58,553 nucleotides of DNA from Candidatus Petromonas tenebris (GCA_014236755.1 JACCKY010000008.1:1-58553); one strand, 5' to 3'. Positions 36,164 to 43,727 are shown, counted from the stretch's first letter. A program made the numbers and translations. Notes: generated by a model from the letters alone, not told the origin.

Positions 36164-36598
36164 TTAAACCTTTTCATTTCTGCATATATAATTGTTATCT
36201 TCTTTGTGTAAAGATACGGAGATAAACCCCTGTATATCCCTTCTTTTCTCTTCATCTAATTTTCTGTAGTCTTCCAAAAGTTTTTGTTCTTCTGCACTTA
36301 GCGAATATGCTATACATTTTCTATCTTTTATAACGAATTCACAGTCTTCTTTATTTTTATCGATACTATTATTTTCTAATAAATCCCTTTTCATCGGTCC
36401 TTCCCCGGTCAAAATCCAATCGATTGATACGTTTAGAATCTTTTTTAAAGCAATAAGGGCATTAGCCGAAGGCATAAATTTATCGTTTTCCAGTTCGCTT
36501 AAATTCCCTGTAGATAATCCGGTAAGCTTATTAATATCCGTCAAGGTTAAGTTCTGCTTTTTACGAGCAAAGCGAATTCTTTTTCCAATAGATTCCAA
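36164..36598 (-). CDS. XRE/Cro-CI-family regulator
   Basis: 144 residues: N-terminal helix-turn-helix (about 5-62, IRFARKKQNLTLTDINKLTGLSTGNLSELEND) and a C-terminal part of about 70 residues ending in LSAEEQKLLEDYRKLDEEKRRDIQGFI, a common helical dimerisation tail in clostridial CI-like repressors. The start is a TTG with GGAGGTG five bases upstream. It is divergent from a second small XRE gene, and the shared gap has inverted repeats, so it likely represses itself and perhaps the neighbour. No phage genes are near. Confidence 0.88.
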   Translation of the reverse strand: MESIGKRIRFARKKQNLTLTDINKLTGLSTGNLSELENDKFMPSANALIALKKILNVSIDWILTGEGPMKRDLLENNSIDKNKEDCEFVIKDRKCIAYSLSAEEQKLLEDYRKLDEEKRRDIQGFISVSLHKEDNNYICRNEKV

Positions 36599-36612
36599 AA
36601 TAACACCTCCAA

Positions 36613-36752
36613 CTTCTCTTTTAATAGAGAAAAATATGGGAAAATTTGAAAATAACTATTGACATTATCTGATTTCAGAGATAATATATAAATATAATTC
36701 CTGATTAAATATTAATCTACTCTATTGTACCATATATTTCTAATAAAAGAGA
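36613..36752. promoter_or_regulatory. divergent regulatory region with operator-like dyads
   Basis: TTCTCTTTTAATAGAGAA (36615-36632), ATTATCTGATTTCAGAGATAA (near 36664-36684) and a half site AATAAAAGAGAA (36742-36753) share a TCTCT/AGAGA arm. They lie between the two XRE genes. Confidence 0.45.
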
Positions 36753-36784
36753 ATGAAATTATTGGTATACCGGAGGTGACGCGG

Positions 36785-37000
36785 TTGCGCAAGCGAAATT
36801 TAACTCCATTTGGAAGGTTAGTTAATGAACAACTGGTTAAATTAAATATGACTCAGAAAAAGCTGGCGGAAAAAGTAGGTACTTCAGAGGTATATCTAAG
36901 CATGATACTTCGCGGAGAGCGTTCTGGCCAGAAATATTTGGATAAAATTATGAAGGTATTAGATATTAATAAAAATGACATTACTAGAAATATAAAATAA
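36785..37000 (+). CDS. small XRE-type DNA-binding protein
   Basis: 71 residues, almost only a helix-turn-helix: FGRLVNEQLVKLNMTQKKLAEKVGTSEVYLSMILRGERSG. The start is TTG 36785 with GGAGGTGA ten bases upstream; an ORF from ATG 36725 would include the promoter region. Transcribed away from the other XRE gene and ended by a strong terminator. It could be an antagonist or a Cro-like partner of the divergent repressor (inference). Confidence 0.82.
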   Translation: MRKRNLTPFGRLVNEQLVKLNMTQKKLAEKVGTSEVYLSMILRGERSGQKYLDKIMKVLDINKNDITRNIK

Positions 37001-37002
37001 GA

Positions 37003-37054
37003 TTCCACAATAATTTAACGGAAATATTTCCGTTAAGTTATCGTGGAGTTTTTA
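37003..37054 (+). terminator. long terminator hairpin
   Basis: CCAC-ATAA-TTAACGGAAAT / ATTTCCGTTAA-TTAT-GTGG stem of about 20 pairs with small mismatches, then TTTTT. Serves the small XRE gene and possibly the convergent amidase gene. Confidence 0.85.
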
Positions 37055-37060
37055 TATATA

Positions 37061-38491
37061 CTAAGAATAGTACTCAATTATCCCTTTAGCTATGGAAGCT
37101 GCAATGGATTCAATATATTTTTCATCTAACAGCTTTGTTTCCTCTTCAGGATTGGTCAAATATGCAACTTCTATATGAATTGAACTGGTAGTTATCGATC
37201 GTAGCAGATAAAAATCTTCAGTTTTAACTCCCTTGTTTACAGTACCCAATGCCTTTACCATATTTTCTATGATAAAATTTGACAGAATTTCCCCTTCTTT
37301 ATCTCCTCTATAATGATATATTTCTGTTCCAGATATGCTTGAATTTCCGAAGGAATTCATGTGAATGCTTATAAAAAAATCCGGTCTTACTTCATTTCCA
37401 GTTTTGGCTCTGTTACTCAGGGGCACATATATGTCACTTTCTCTTGTAAGCACTGCTGTTGCCCCTAGCCTTTCAATCTCCTCTTTTAATTTTGCTGCTA
37501 TGGTAAGATCAATATCTTTTTCCTTAAGTCCTCCTTCACCAATAACACCAGGATTTTCTTCTCCTCCATGACCAGGGTCTATAACTATGGTCCTATTACT
37601 TAAAGGCTTGTTTTTACTGGGCCTTTCATATTCCTTTATGTCTACCCCTGTATAATAATATTTAAAAATTTCTTCCAGAGTTTTTCCTTGCTTCGCCATT
37701 TCATTGGCTCCATACTGACATACTCCAAGTCCATGACCCTCACCCCTGGTTTCAAATTTCAAAACCGTCGGTTTCCATCCAAATCTAGTTGAATTTAATC
37801 CTAGTTGTTCTCTTATCTCGTTTCCCTTAAATATTTTATCTCCTATTTTTATCTTTAAAACTCTGCCATGTTCATCTCTTTCAATGTCTTCTACTATTCC
37901 TTCAATATTAGCTCCGTAAAATGGGGAACTGTCGGGAAGCTTAACTCCCAGTTTTTTTTCTATTTCATCTATGTCTAAATCCTTTACATTATCCCAATAG
38001 GGAGAACTTTTACAGTGATCACATAATACTTTCCTTAAATAAATGACTTTATTGTTTTCAACATTTTCCGAATTGTCTGTGGCTCCTCCACATGTGGAGT
38101 GGAATTTTGGATCTATCACCTTATTATTAAAGGTTAAAATCAAGTATTTTGTTTCTTCCTCGGCCCTTACAAGTTTTTCCCAAATCCATCTAAAGTCATC
38201 CTTCCATTTCTTCATCAGTTCATCCTTAGGAATTATATCTCCACAATGACCTTCCAAGCAAAAATCTGCGTCATGATACTTTGTGCATCCATCTCCTCCA
38301 AAGGCCTTAGCCTTTCTAATTAACATAGTTCTAGCTATTATGGATTGAACCTTTAGAGTTTCCAGTTCAAAATCTATATTAATTTGGGCTGCTACCATTT
38401 CCGGTATCAGCTCATCTACTGGTCTATTTATAAGTTGGTTCATATGTCCATCATATAACTTTATTAGCACATCGTCTTTACTGCTTCTCAC
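37061..38491 (-). CDS. SpoIID/LytB-domain and amidase_3 fusion protein
   Basis: About 476 residues. The N-terminal SpoIID-like domain (about 10-285) shows LETLKVQSIIARTM, STCGGATDNSE and GHGLGVCQYGANEMAKQGKTL. The C-terminal N-acetylmuramoyl-L-alanine amidase_3 domain (about 305-475) has zinc ligands in VIDPGHGG, the glutamate in KEKDIDLTIAAKL, SIHMNS, and catalytic E in HIEVAYLTNPEE. In SpoIID the VAxEM segment holds the catalytic glutamate; here it reads VAAQI, so the transglycosylase side may be inactive. No signal peptide or membrane segment is seen, odd for a wall enzyme. Start GTG 38491 has AGGAGG seven bases upstream. Its place next to yabG suggests a mother-cell spore role. Confidence 0.88.
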   Translation of the reverse strand: MRSSKDDVLIKLYDGHMNQLINRPVDELIPEMVAAQINIDFELETLKVQSIIARTMLIRKAKAFGGDGCTKYHDADFCLEGHCGDIIPKDELMKKWKDDFRWIWEKLVRAEEETKYLILTFNNKVIDPKFHSTCGGATDNSENVENNKVIYLRKVLCDHCKSSPYWDNVKDLDIDEIEKKLGVKLPDSSPFYGANIEGIVEDIERDEHGRVLKIKIGDKIFKGNEIREQLGLNSTRFGWKPTVLKFETRGEGHGLGVCQYGANEMAKQGKTLEEIFKYYYTGVDIKEYERPSKNKPLSNRTIVIDPGHGGEENPGVIGEGGLKEKDIDLTIAAKLKEEIERLGATAVLTRESDIYVPLSNRAKTGNEVRPDFFISIHMNSFGNSSISGTEIYHYRGDKEGEILSNFIIENMVKALGTVNKGVKTEDFYLLRSITTSSIHIEVAYLTNPEEETKLLDEKYIESIAASIAKGIIEYYS

Positions 38492-38519
38492 CTTCAAACC
38501 TCCTTCGAATTTCAGCTTT

Positions 38520-38660
38520 TGCTGCTGGTATTAAGTGAAACTTAGTTCAGATGGAGTTTAAGCTCCAATATGAACTGTAGCTAATCCCGAGGATTTAACT
38601 GCTATTTGTCTCTCACTTGTAGAGAGGAGAATATTAGGGCAATCAATCATCGGGCAAATT
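38520..38660 (-). other. possible structured remnant of an IS605-type element
   Basis: Two hairpins: TTCAGATGGAG / CTCCAATATGAA (near 38545-38573) and CTCTCACTTGTAGAGAG (38611-38627), joined by AATCCCGAGGATTTAAC. From memory this resembles ends of IS200/IS605-type elements in Clostridia. It lies between yabG and the amidase gene. Weakly supported. Confidence 0.3.
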
Positions 38661-38670
38661 TTAACTTCAT

Positions 38671-39549
38671 TTATTGATAGGGTGATTTTGGTAATCCCAT
38701 CCTATATTTACCTCTAGTTTGGAGGCCTCCCACTCCTCGTACTCCCGTAATAGTATTTTCCAGTATTTCTTCAATAGATACAAATCTATCTACACTTGTA
38801 TACGCAATTTTTTCACTAATAAATACAGGGTCTAAGCAATGGATTAGTGTCCTATGGGGTGAACTTGCAAAGTTTGCCCCTGCTTCTATTATGGCTTCAT
38901 AGAGTGAGTGACAAGCTCCTGCAAATATTACCAACTCATCCATGCCAGGTTCATACCTTCTCGCTTCTTTTACAGCTTCTATAAAGTGTTTAGTGTTTCT
39001 ATAACTGTTTATATCCGTAAAGTTTCTATATTCCTTCAGGAAACTGTCATGTCCAGTTAGTATCAATATATCGGGATTGTGTTCCCTTAAAAGACTTCCT
39101 ACAACTTTAGGTTGCTCCGATTCGGGTATGATTTTTCCTTTGGCATCTATTTCAAGTTCTGCATATACCTTGAGGCATACATCCATATATTCTCCATCTC
39201 CATCTATATGGAGTACTCTTCCTGGTTTACCAAAGTGAAAGCTGTCTATCAGGTGACCTGAAGAATGTCGGGTAAAGCTTTTAGTCTGATACACTCTTCT
39301 TTCTCTCAATATATTTTTGATTATTTTATTTATTTTTTTATTAAAGTTTTTATTAAACTGTTCTATTTTTTTAGACGGCATTTTTTCGATATCACTCTCA
39401 GGAGAATCTGCAACAATTCTCATGTTTACCCCCTTAAGGGCTATCGTTCTATCTTGATCCTGACCGTCTACTATATCTGTAACCTTGAATAAAATATCAT
39501 GATTATATGACTTTCTTGCAACTATATCTCCTATCTTTAGATTACTCAT
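38671..39549 (-). CDS. yabG: sporulation-specific protease YabG
   Basis: 292 residues, peptidase family U57. YabG trims spore coat and other spore proteins in the mother cell. Family marks: N-terminal KIGDIVARKSYNHDILFKV, HSSGHLIDSFHFGKPGRVLHIDGD, DILILTGHDSF and FAGACHSLYEAIIEAGANFASSPHR (the conserved Cys-His region). RBS TAGGAGGG precedes the ATG. A matching sigma-K promoter lies about 35 bp upstream, in agreement with YabG in Bacillus. Confidence 0.95.
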   Translation of the reverse strand: MSNLKIGDIVARKSYNHDILFKVTDIVDGQDQDRTIALKGVNMRIVADSPESDIEKMPSKKIEQFNKNFNKKINKIIKNILRERRVYQTKSFTRHSSGHLIDSFHFGKPGRVLHIDGDGEYMDVCLKVYAELEIDAKGKIIPESEQPKVVGSLLREHNPDILILTGHDSFLKEYRNFTDINSYRNTKHFIEAVKEARRYEPGMDELVIFAGACHSLYEAIIEAGANFASSPHRTLIHCLDPVFISEKIAYTSVDRFVSIEEILENTITGVRGVGGLQTRGKYRMGLPKSPYQ

Positions 39550-39582
39550 TGGAACCCTCCTAAAATATATACTGCCGTAGTA

Positions 39583-39610
39583 TATTTTATGTACATACTG
39601 ATATTTAGGT
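39583..39610 (-). promoter_or_regulatory. sigma-K promoter of yabG
   Basis: Minus strand AC (-35), 17 bases, CATAAAATA (-10, 39591-39583), a full match to the sigma-K -10 consensus CATAnnnTA. Confidence 0.7.
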
Positions 39611-39693
39611 GCATAATCACCATCAAAATATAAGCTGAGTACAATAATATAAAGAACCGTAGATTCTAAATTCTCAGTCTAAGAGGTGAAATA

Positions 39694-40479
39694 ATGATAT
39701 ATACTATAGTTCCTGCTAGAAATGTTGAAAATAGAATAGATAAAACTTTAAAGATACTTCTTAAAACAAAAACTGATAGGATATTGGCAGTAGTTAATGG
39801 TTGTATGGATAATACCCTCCAACGGATTTTAGATATAAAGAGTGACAGGGTGGATATTCTTAATTTCAATAAACCTTTAGGACTAGATGTTCCTAGAGCA
39901 GTTGGAGCATATACCGCCTATAAAGAAGGGGCTTCTACCTTTGTCTTTGTGGATGGAGATATGATAGGAAATATTGAAAAAAATATAAACGAAATAATAA
40001 CCGACATATGTGAAAAAGGCGTTGATATGGCCCTCACTGACTGTTATCCCCAAAAAGGTAAAAATAGCAATATGGCAAGGATACTTCTAGCCTTCAGAAG
40101 ACAGCTTAATATAGAGCTGGGCATTTTCGATAAAATAGGCTATGCTATTCCTAGTCACGGCCCCCATGGCTTGTCTAAAAAAATTTTAGAAAAAATCGGC
40201 TTTAGAAGCCTGGCTGTTCCTCCCGTCTCTTTAGCCCTTGCCCTAATGTTTTGTGGAAATATCAAAGTATCTACTAAAATATCAGATGAGGATTTAAAAT
40301 CTCAGGTGAGAGATGAATTTCATGCCAAACAGATTGCTAATACCATCATAGGTGATTGCATCGAAGCTCTAAGCATTTTTAGAGGCGATAGGAGGAAAAG
40401 GGGTTTTGATGGGGAAAAATTCCTAGGATATCATAAAAATAGAAGGTTTGATATATTGGATATTGTTTTAGATTCCTAA
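39694..40479 (+). CDS. glycosyltransferase family 2-like protein
   Basis: 261 residues, GT-A fold: IYTIVPARNVENRIDKTLKILL, VVNGCMDNT, GAYTAYKEGASTFVFVDGD with the metal-binding D-x-D-like VDGD. The C-terminal half is less typical. No membrane segment. It could modify spore surface or envelope glycans; the acceptor cannot be told. RBS AGAGGTGA precedes the ATG. It is on the plus strand, divergent from yabG, unlike nearly all neighbours in this part. Confidence 0.8.
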   Translation: MIYTIVPARNVENRIDKTLKILLKTKTDRILAVVNGCMDNTLQRILDIKSDRVDILNFNKPLGLDVPRAVGAYTAYKEGASTFVFVDGDMIGNIEKNINEIITDICEKGVDMALTDCYPQKGKNSNMARILLAFRRQLNIELGIFDKIGYAIPSHGPHGLSKKILEKIGFRSLAVPPVSLALALMFCGNIKVSTKISDEDLKSQVRDEFHAKQIANTIIGDCIEALSIFRGDRRKRGFDGEKFLGYHKNRRFDILDIVLDS

Positions 40480-40486
40480 TTTATGG

Positions 40487-40648
40487 GTCAAAGAACAAGT
40501 TCATAGTTGGTAGCCATATGAAAGTCTTTCTTTAGGATCATAACTATTCGATATTCAATTATTTTAGGGGTGTTGAGTACTGGACGATGGCTCTAGGTCA
40601 ATCTTTATCCTGTCTCCTTTCTCCTATACCCTATCACCTGTTATCTTT
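40487..40648 (-). repeat. heptad-repeat composite element, copy 9 (decayed)
   Basis: Plus strand AAGTTCATAGTTGGTAGCC, a GTGTTGAGTACTGGACG block and CTCCTATACCCTATCACC. More diverged than other copies; it abuts the CotS-like stop. Confidence 0.5.
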
Positions 40649-40655
40649 TATACCT

Positions 40656-41657
40656 CTACATAAATTCTCTACAATATCTATCTAAAAATCGAATTTGAGA
40701 ATTAATATTTTCTACTGCATGCCTTAAGCCCTTGTAATAAATTTTCTCATTGAGGCTATAACTGCCACAATAGTATTCACTGGATATTTTCCAAATTCTG
40801 TGAGGAAATTTAAAAAGAGAATCCATCACCTTATATTCTTGTTCTTGTATAGTTCTAATACAGTTGTATGCTTCTATTATTTTTAAAGCTATATCAAAAT
40901 TCCACCAAGTTCTATATGAAAAATCCATAATCAAGTTAACTATATCAAGACACCTTAGTTCATATCTGCAATAGTCAAAGTTTATTATATTATACTTGTC
41001 CCTATCATCTACAATAATGTTTAAATAATTATAATTTCCATGACATAAGTAACACTTTTTTTCTTCCTCTTCCACCTGTTTAAAATAGCCGTTCCTTTGT
41101 AAGGTTTTCACAGCTTCAATTGCCATGTAATAGATTGTATCAATATTTTGTAAAAAAAGTATATCTGTAGGTTTTTTTACTGATTTCATCTTTGCAAGAC
41201 TTTTCATGTATGTAAAGTCCTCACATCTTTTTAGAAGAATTTCCGGCCACTTTCCCAGGTTTGATCTCCAAGTACTTCCCTCTGAAGGTTTATAACCCTT
41301 AGATGATTTATGGAAATAAGCTAAGGTCTTTGCAGCCATTTCAATATCATAAAAACTATAAGGATTACATCTCTTTCCCTTTATCCATCTTGCCATTACA
41401 TATAACTTTTTGTTTAATTCTACATATGGTTTCCCCCCAGCAGTCACATATCTATCTGTAAATAAAAATCCCCTTTCTGCCAAATGCTCTTTAGCACCGT
41501 GTAAAAAAAGAAGGTCTAATTTATCATCATTCACTGGTTTAAGACTGTAAAGTCCTCTATCGGTTCTTATTATACAGTAAGTTCCAAAATAAAAAATGGT
41601 TTTAGTCTCTAACCCAAATTTCTCAACTATTTCTTTTAGTTCGTTTTTGTTTATCAA
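40656..41657 (-). CDS. CotS-family spore coat kinase-like protein
   Basis: About 333 residues of the CotS/YutH/YsxE type, an aminoglycoside-phosphotransferase fold found in spore coats. Marks: YCIIRTDRGLYSLKPV, ARWIKGKRCNPYSFYDIEMAAKTLAYFHKSSKGYKP, then CHGNYNYLNIIVDDRDKYNIINFDYCR. The catalytic-loop HGDxxxxN is here HGNYNYLN and the DFD-like metal site is NFDYCR, so kinase activity is uncertain. Start TTG 41657 has GGAGG eight bases upstream; the GTG at 41666 touches the Shine-Dalgarno. Confidence 0.88.
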   Translation of the reverse strand: MINKNELKEIVEKFGLETKTIFYFGTYCIIRTDRGLYSLKPVNDDKLDLLFLHGAKEHLAERGFLFTDRYVTAGGKPYVELNKKLYVMARWIKGKRCNPYSFYDIEMAAKTLAYFHKSSKGYKPSEGSTWRSNLGKWPEILLKRCEDFTYMKSLAKMKSVKKPTDILFLQNIDTIYYMAIEAVKTLQRNGYFKQVEEEEKKCYLCHGNYNYLNIIVDDRDKYNIINFDYCRYELRCLDIVNLIMDFSYRTWWNFDIALKIIEAYNCIRTIQEQEYKVMDSLFKFPHRIWKISSEYYCGSYSLNEKIYYKGLRHAVENINSQIRFLDRYCREFM

Positions 41658-41671
41658 ATATTCCACCTCCA

Positions 41672-41868
41672 GAACAAAGGCGTCTGGCTACGCTTTGTTA
41701 GTTCTTAGTCCTTAGCTCTTGCAAAGTCAAGTTAATCGATTTTCGCCATTCAGTTAGAGTCAGACTTTCGTGTGCTCTAGGTATTGGCTTTAGGGTAATC
41801 TTTTAAATCTTTCCGATTACCGGTAACCGGTAACTCGTTACCTATCACCTGTCACCCGTTGCCTATTT
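41672..41868 (-). repeat. heptad-repeat composite element, copy 10
   Basis: Plus strand: hairpin AAGGCGTCTGGCTACGCTTT, TTAGTTCTTAGTCCTTAGCT, GTGCTCTAGGTATTGG and ACCGGTAACCGGTAACTCG. Begins next to the CotS-like start. The rest of the gap to 42060 holds AT-rich promoter-like DNA only. Confidence 0.7.
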
Positions 41869-42060
41869 TTTATCATAATATAGTTTATTTATTTTAAAGG
41901 AATTATATGATTTGTGTAGAATAACTAATTTATGGGGTGCCAACTTTAAAACAAAAGTTAGTTGTTTATATCTTGTATAAACATATTATTATGGTAAAAT
42001 CCCAAATTAAATTTTAATAAATGAATTATAGGGTAATAATAAATCTAGGAGGTGGATTAA

Positions 42061-42288
42061 ATGAAAAAGGTGGTAATATTCACAAGCAATACTTGACCCC
42101 ATTGTCACACAGCGAAGGAGTATCTTTCGCAAAAAGGTGTGGATTTTCAGGAAAGAAACATTAATGAAGATCCAAATGCAAGAAAAGAACTTATGAAGAA
42201 AAAAATCATGGGTGTACCTGCAATTTTTGTAGAAGATGAAGTAGTAGTTGGTTTTGACAAAAACAGACTTGATCAGCTACTGTCCTAA
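42061..42288 (+). CDS. selenocysteine-containing glutaredoxin-like protein
   Basis: 75 residues if the TGA at 42094-42096 is read as selenocysteine: MKKVVIFTSNT-U-PHCHTAKEYL. It is a complete glutaredoxin/YruB-like fold: redox motif U-P-H-C in place of C-P-H-C, cis-proline motif GVPAIF (about 52-57), the VGFDK loop and C-terminal helix to LLS. Without recoding the product would stop after 11 residues, although the rest is intact and well coded. RBS GGAGGTGG stands upstream, and a hairpin fit for a bacterial SECIS begins 10 bases after the TGA. Likely role: cytoplasmic thiol-disulfide exchange in an anaerobe. A terminator follows. Confidence 0.9.
42106..42141 (+). ncRNA. SECIS-like hairpin inside the selenoprotein mRNA
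   Basis: Inner stem GCGAAGG / CTTTCGC (seven pairs, one G-T) with 5-base loop AGTAT, and an outer stem CACAC / GTGTG. The loop begins 23 bases after the TGA, within the usual distance for bacterial SECIS elements. Confidence 0.75.
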
Positions 42289-42291
42289 ACA

Positions 42292-42320
42292 GAGGGCCGA
42301 GAAAAATCTCGGCTCTTTTT
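42292..42320 (+). terminator. terminator of the selenoprotein gene
   Basis: GAG-GCCGAGA / TCTCGGCTC stem followed by TTTTTATTTTTT. Confidence 0.9.
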
Positions 42321-42384
42321 ATTTTTTGAGTTTTCATAATGTAACCCTTTATACATCTCTTGAATATGATGGTATATAGCTAAA

Positions 42385-42562
42385 TTAACTGGCCTTACTG
42401 GTTCCTTATAAATATCCTTCAATAATTCTCTTTAGTCTCCATAGAAGAGCTGTTTTAATACAAAATAATTTAGAGGTAAAAACAGTTCTTCAAAGTCGCT
42501 TCAGAAGAAAGATTAAAGGATATTTAAAGCTCTGTTATCAGATTAACAGGCACAAGAGTTAA
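42385..42562. repeat. MITE, long form
   Basis: 178-bp copy with AAAACAGTTCTT centre and TTAACTGGCCTTACTGGTTC / CAGGCACAAGAGTTAA ends. It fills the gap 42321-42600, in which no gene is seen. Confidence 0.8.
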
Positions 42563-42610
42563 ATTAATTTTTAAAAAGCTCCATATCAATCTTGTCTAGG
42601 AGGTAATTTC

Positions 42611-42718
42611 ATGGGAAATAACAAATGCATGGATAAAAAACTTGATAATAATTTGCTTATTTTGCTATTAATATTGCTATGCTGTCTATGTAAGCCAAAG
42701 CATGATAAATGTAACTAA
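42611..42718 (+). CDS. Cys-rich hydrophobic peptide, 35 aa
   Basis: Not recognised. MGNNKCMDKKLDNNLLIL start, a leucine-rich core LLILLLILLCCLC and a basic Cys-containing tail KPKHDKCN. RBS AGGAGG ends ten bases before the ATG. One predicted short membrane segment. A terminator follows. First of eight similar short genes in a row; on its own it would be hard to defend, but the RBS, terminator and neighbours support it. Confidence 0.65.
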   Translation: MGNNKCMDKKLDNNLLILLLILLCCLCKPKHDKCN

Positions 42719-42735
42719 ATATCTTTCAAAAATAT

Positions 42736-42764
42736 GTGAGGGTTAACCTCACAATTCTTTTTTT
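42736..42764 (+). terminator. terminator
   Basis: GTGAGG / CCTCAC stem followed by CTTTTTTTTC. Confidence 0.85.
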
Positions 42765-42788
42765 CACAAATTTATTCCTAATTTTGTA

Positions 42789-42815
42789 ACGAAAATAAAC
42801 ATAAAGAATATTATG
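42789..42815 (+). promoter_or_regulatory. sigma-K-like promoter
   Basis: AC, 16 bases, AATATTATG (xATAnnnTA with the last base changed), about 65 bp before the 53-aa peptide gene. Confidence 0.5.
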
Positions 42816-42877
42816 ATATTGAGCTAACAAAACAGCTCTACTAGGATAGGAAGTAATTATCAGGAGGTGCAAACTAG

Positions 42878-43039
42878 ATGTCATATAGAAGAGGTTTTTT
42901 TGGTGATAAAGATTTTATATTACCACTACTATTAATATTATGTTTATGCTTTTTCAATGATGATGATATATTAGGCGACTTTGATGAATTATTGCCTCTA
43001 CTAATCATTCTGTTTTGCTGTTGTTTCAATAGGTATTAG
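42878..43039 (+). CDS. acidic-hydrophobic peptide, 53 aa (DDDILGDFDELL type)
   Basis: Not recognised. MSYRRGFFGDKDF, hydrophobic stretch ILPLLLILCLCFF, the acidic motif NDDDILGDFDELL, and PLLIILFCCCFNRY. RBS CAGGAGGTG precedes the ATG by eight bases. The motif DDxILGDFDELLPxLxILFCCCF recurs twice in the next gene, so the two are relatives by duplication. The mix of an acidic centre and cysteine-rich hydrophobic ends suggests a small coat or membrane peptide of the spore (inference). Confidence 0.75.
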   Translation: MSYRRGFFGDKDFILPLLLILCLCFFNDDDILGDFDELLPLLIILFCCCFNRY

Positions 43040-43150
43040 AATTAGATAAATTCTAAGTTTACACAGATAAAAAATTTGTCACCTTTTGTCTCCAGACTTA
43101 ATATCATGATACTAAGTCTGGGGACTTAAAAACCCTAAGGAGGTGCAGGT

Positions 43151-43366
43151 ATGGGCTATCTTGGTCATAGAGATAACAAATGGTTGTGGATAGTATTACT
43201 ATGCTGCTTGTTCAAGGATGATAACATTTTAGGAGACTTTGACGATTTACTGCTATTGCTAATCTTATTCTTCTGCTTATGTGACGGCGACGATATACTA
43301 GGTGACTTTGACGAGTTGCTACCTTTTTTAGTAATACTTTTCTGCTGCTGTTTCAACCATCATTAA
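43151..43366 (+). CDS. acidic-hydrophobic peptide with internal duplication, 71 aa
   Basis: Not recognised. After MGYLGHRDNKWLWIVLL it carries two copies of one unit: KDDNILGDFDDLLLLLILFF and GDDILGDFDELLPFLVILFC, each followed by cysteines. It is thus the 53-aa neighbour plus one more repeat. RBS AAGGAGGTG precedes the ATG. A terminator (GCTGGG / CCCAGC) follows. Upstream at 43092-43121 lies a palindrome CCAGACTTA / TAAGTCTGG. Confidence 0.78.
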   Translation: MGYLGHRDNKWLWIVLLCCLFKDDNILGDFDDLLLLLILFFCLCDGDDILGDFDELLPFLVILFCCCFNHH

Positions 43367-43384
43367 AATCTAATTAACAAGTTG

Positions 43385-43410
43385 GCTGGGATATAGTTCC
43401 CAGCTTTTTT
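43385..43410 (+). terminator. terminator
   Basis: GCTGGG / CCCAGC stem followed by TTTTTT. Confidence 0.88.
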
Positions 43411-43542
43411 AATGTGGAATTTTTTTACTTTCTGTAACAGTTTATACTAAACTGAATAATATAATACTAAACCAAGGCACTAGTTCCAAATAGATAAATC
43501 AAGTAAAATTTAGTTTTTTTAGTTATATCTTTTATACTTGTC

Positions 43543-43569
43543 ACTTTTTTTATATTCATAAATATAATA
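43543..43569 (+). promoter_or_regulatory. sigma-K-like promoter
   Basis: AC, 16 bases, AATATAATA; fits AC-N16-xATAnnnTA. About 45 bp before the 24-aa peptide gene. Confidence 0.55.
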
Positions 43570-43614
43570 GTACTGAGAAGAGTTACTTTATCCTTCTTAA
43601 AAGGAGGTGACATT

Positions 43615-43689
43615 ATGTCAGGTTTTAAATTTGACAACTGGTGGATTATACTATTGGTAATATTCTTTTGCTTTTGTATAGATCCATAA
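43615..43689 (+). CDS. hydrophobic peptide, 24 aa
   Basis: Not recognised. MSGFKFDNWWIILLVIFFCF followed by CIDP. One membrane-length segment. RBS AAGGAGGTGA five bases before the ATG, its own sigma-K-like promoter and its own terminator. Too short for homology judgement; the full transcription unit is the argument for it. Confidence 0.68.
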   Translation: MSGFKFDNWWIILLVIFFCFCIDP

Positions 43690-43702
43690 ATCCTAATAAT
43701 TT

Positions 43703-43727
43703 AGCTGGGACTTATCCCAGCTTTTTT
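43703..43727 (+). terminator. terminator
   Basis: AGCTGGGA / TCCCAGCT stem followed by TTTTTT. Confidence 0.9.

Noticed and set aside
36164-37000. Prophage remnant at the divergent XRE genes
   Set aside because: No integrase, structural or att-like sequences nearby; flanking genes are ordinary chromosomal spore genes.
39666-39869. Minus-strand ORF overlapping the glycosyltransferase start
   Set aside because: Shadow frame; the plus-strand gene has a clear RBS and GT-A motifs.
43092-43121. Sigma-K promoter for the 71-aa peptide gene (AC at 43081, AATATCATG at 43100)
   Set aside because: Spacing is 17, the last base is wrong and the box lies inside a perfect CCAGACTTA/TAAGTCTGG palindrome, so it is ambiguous and was not listed.
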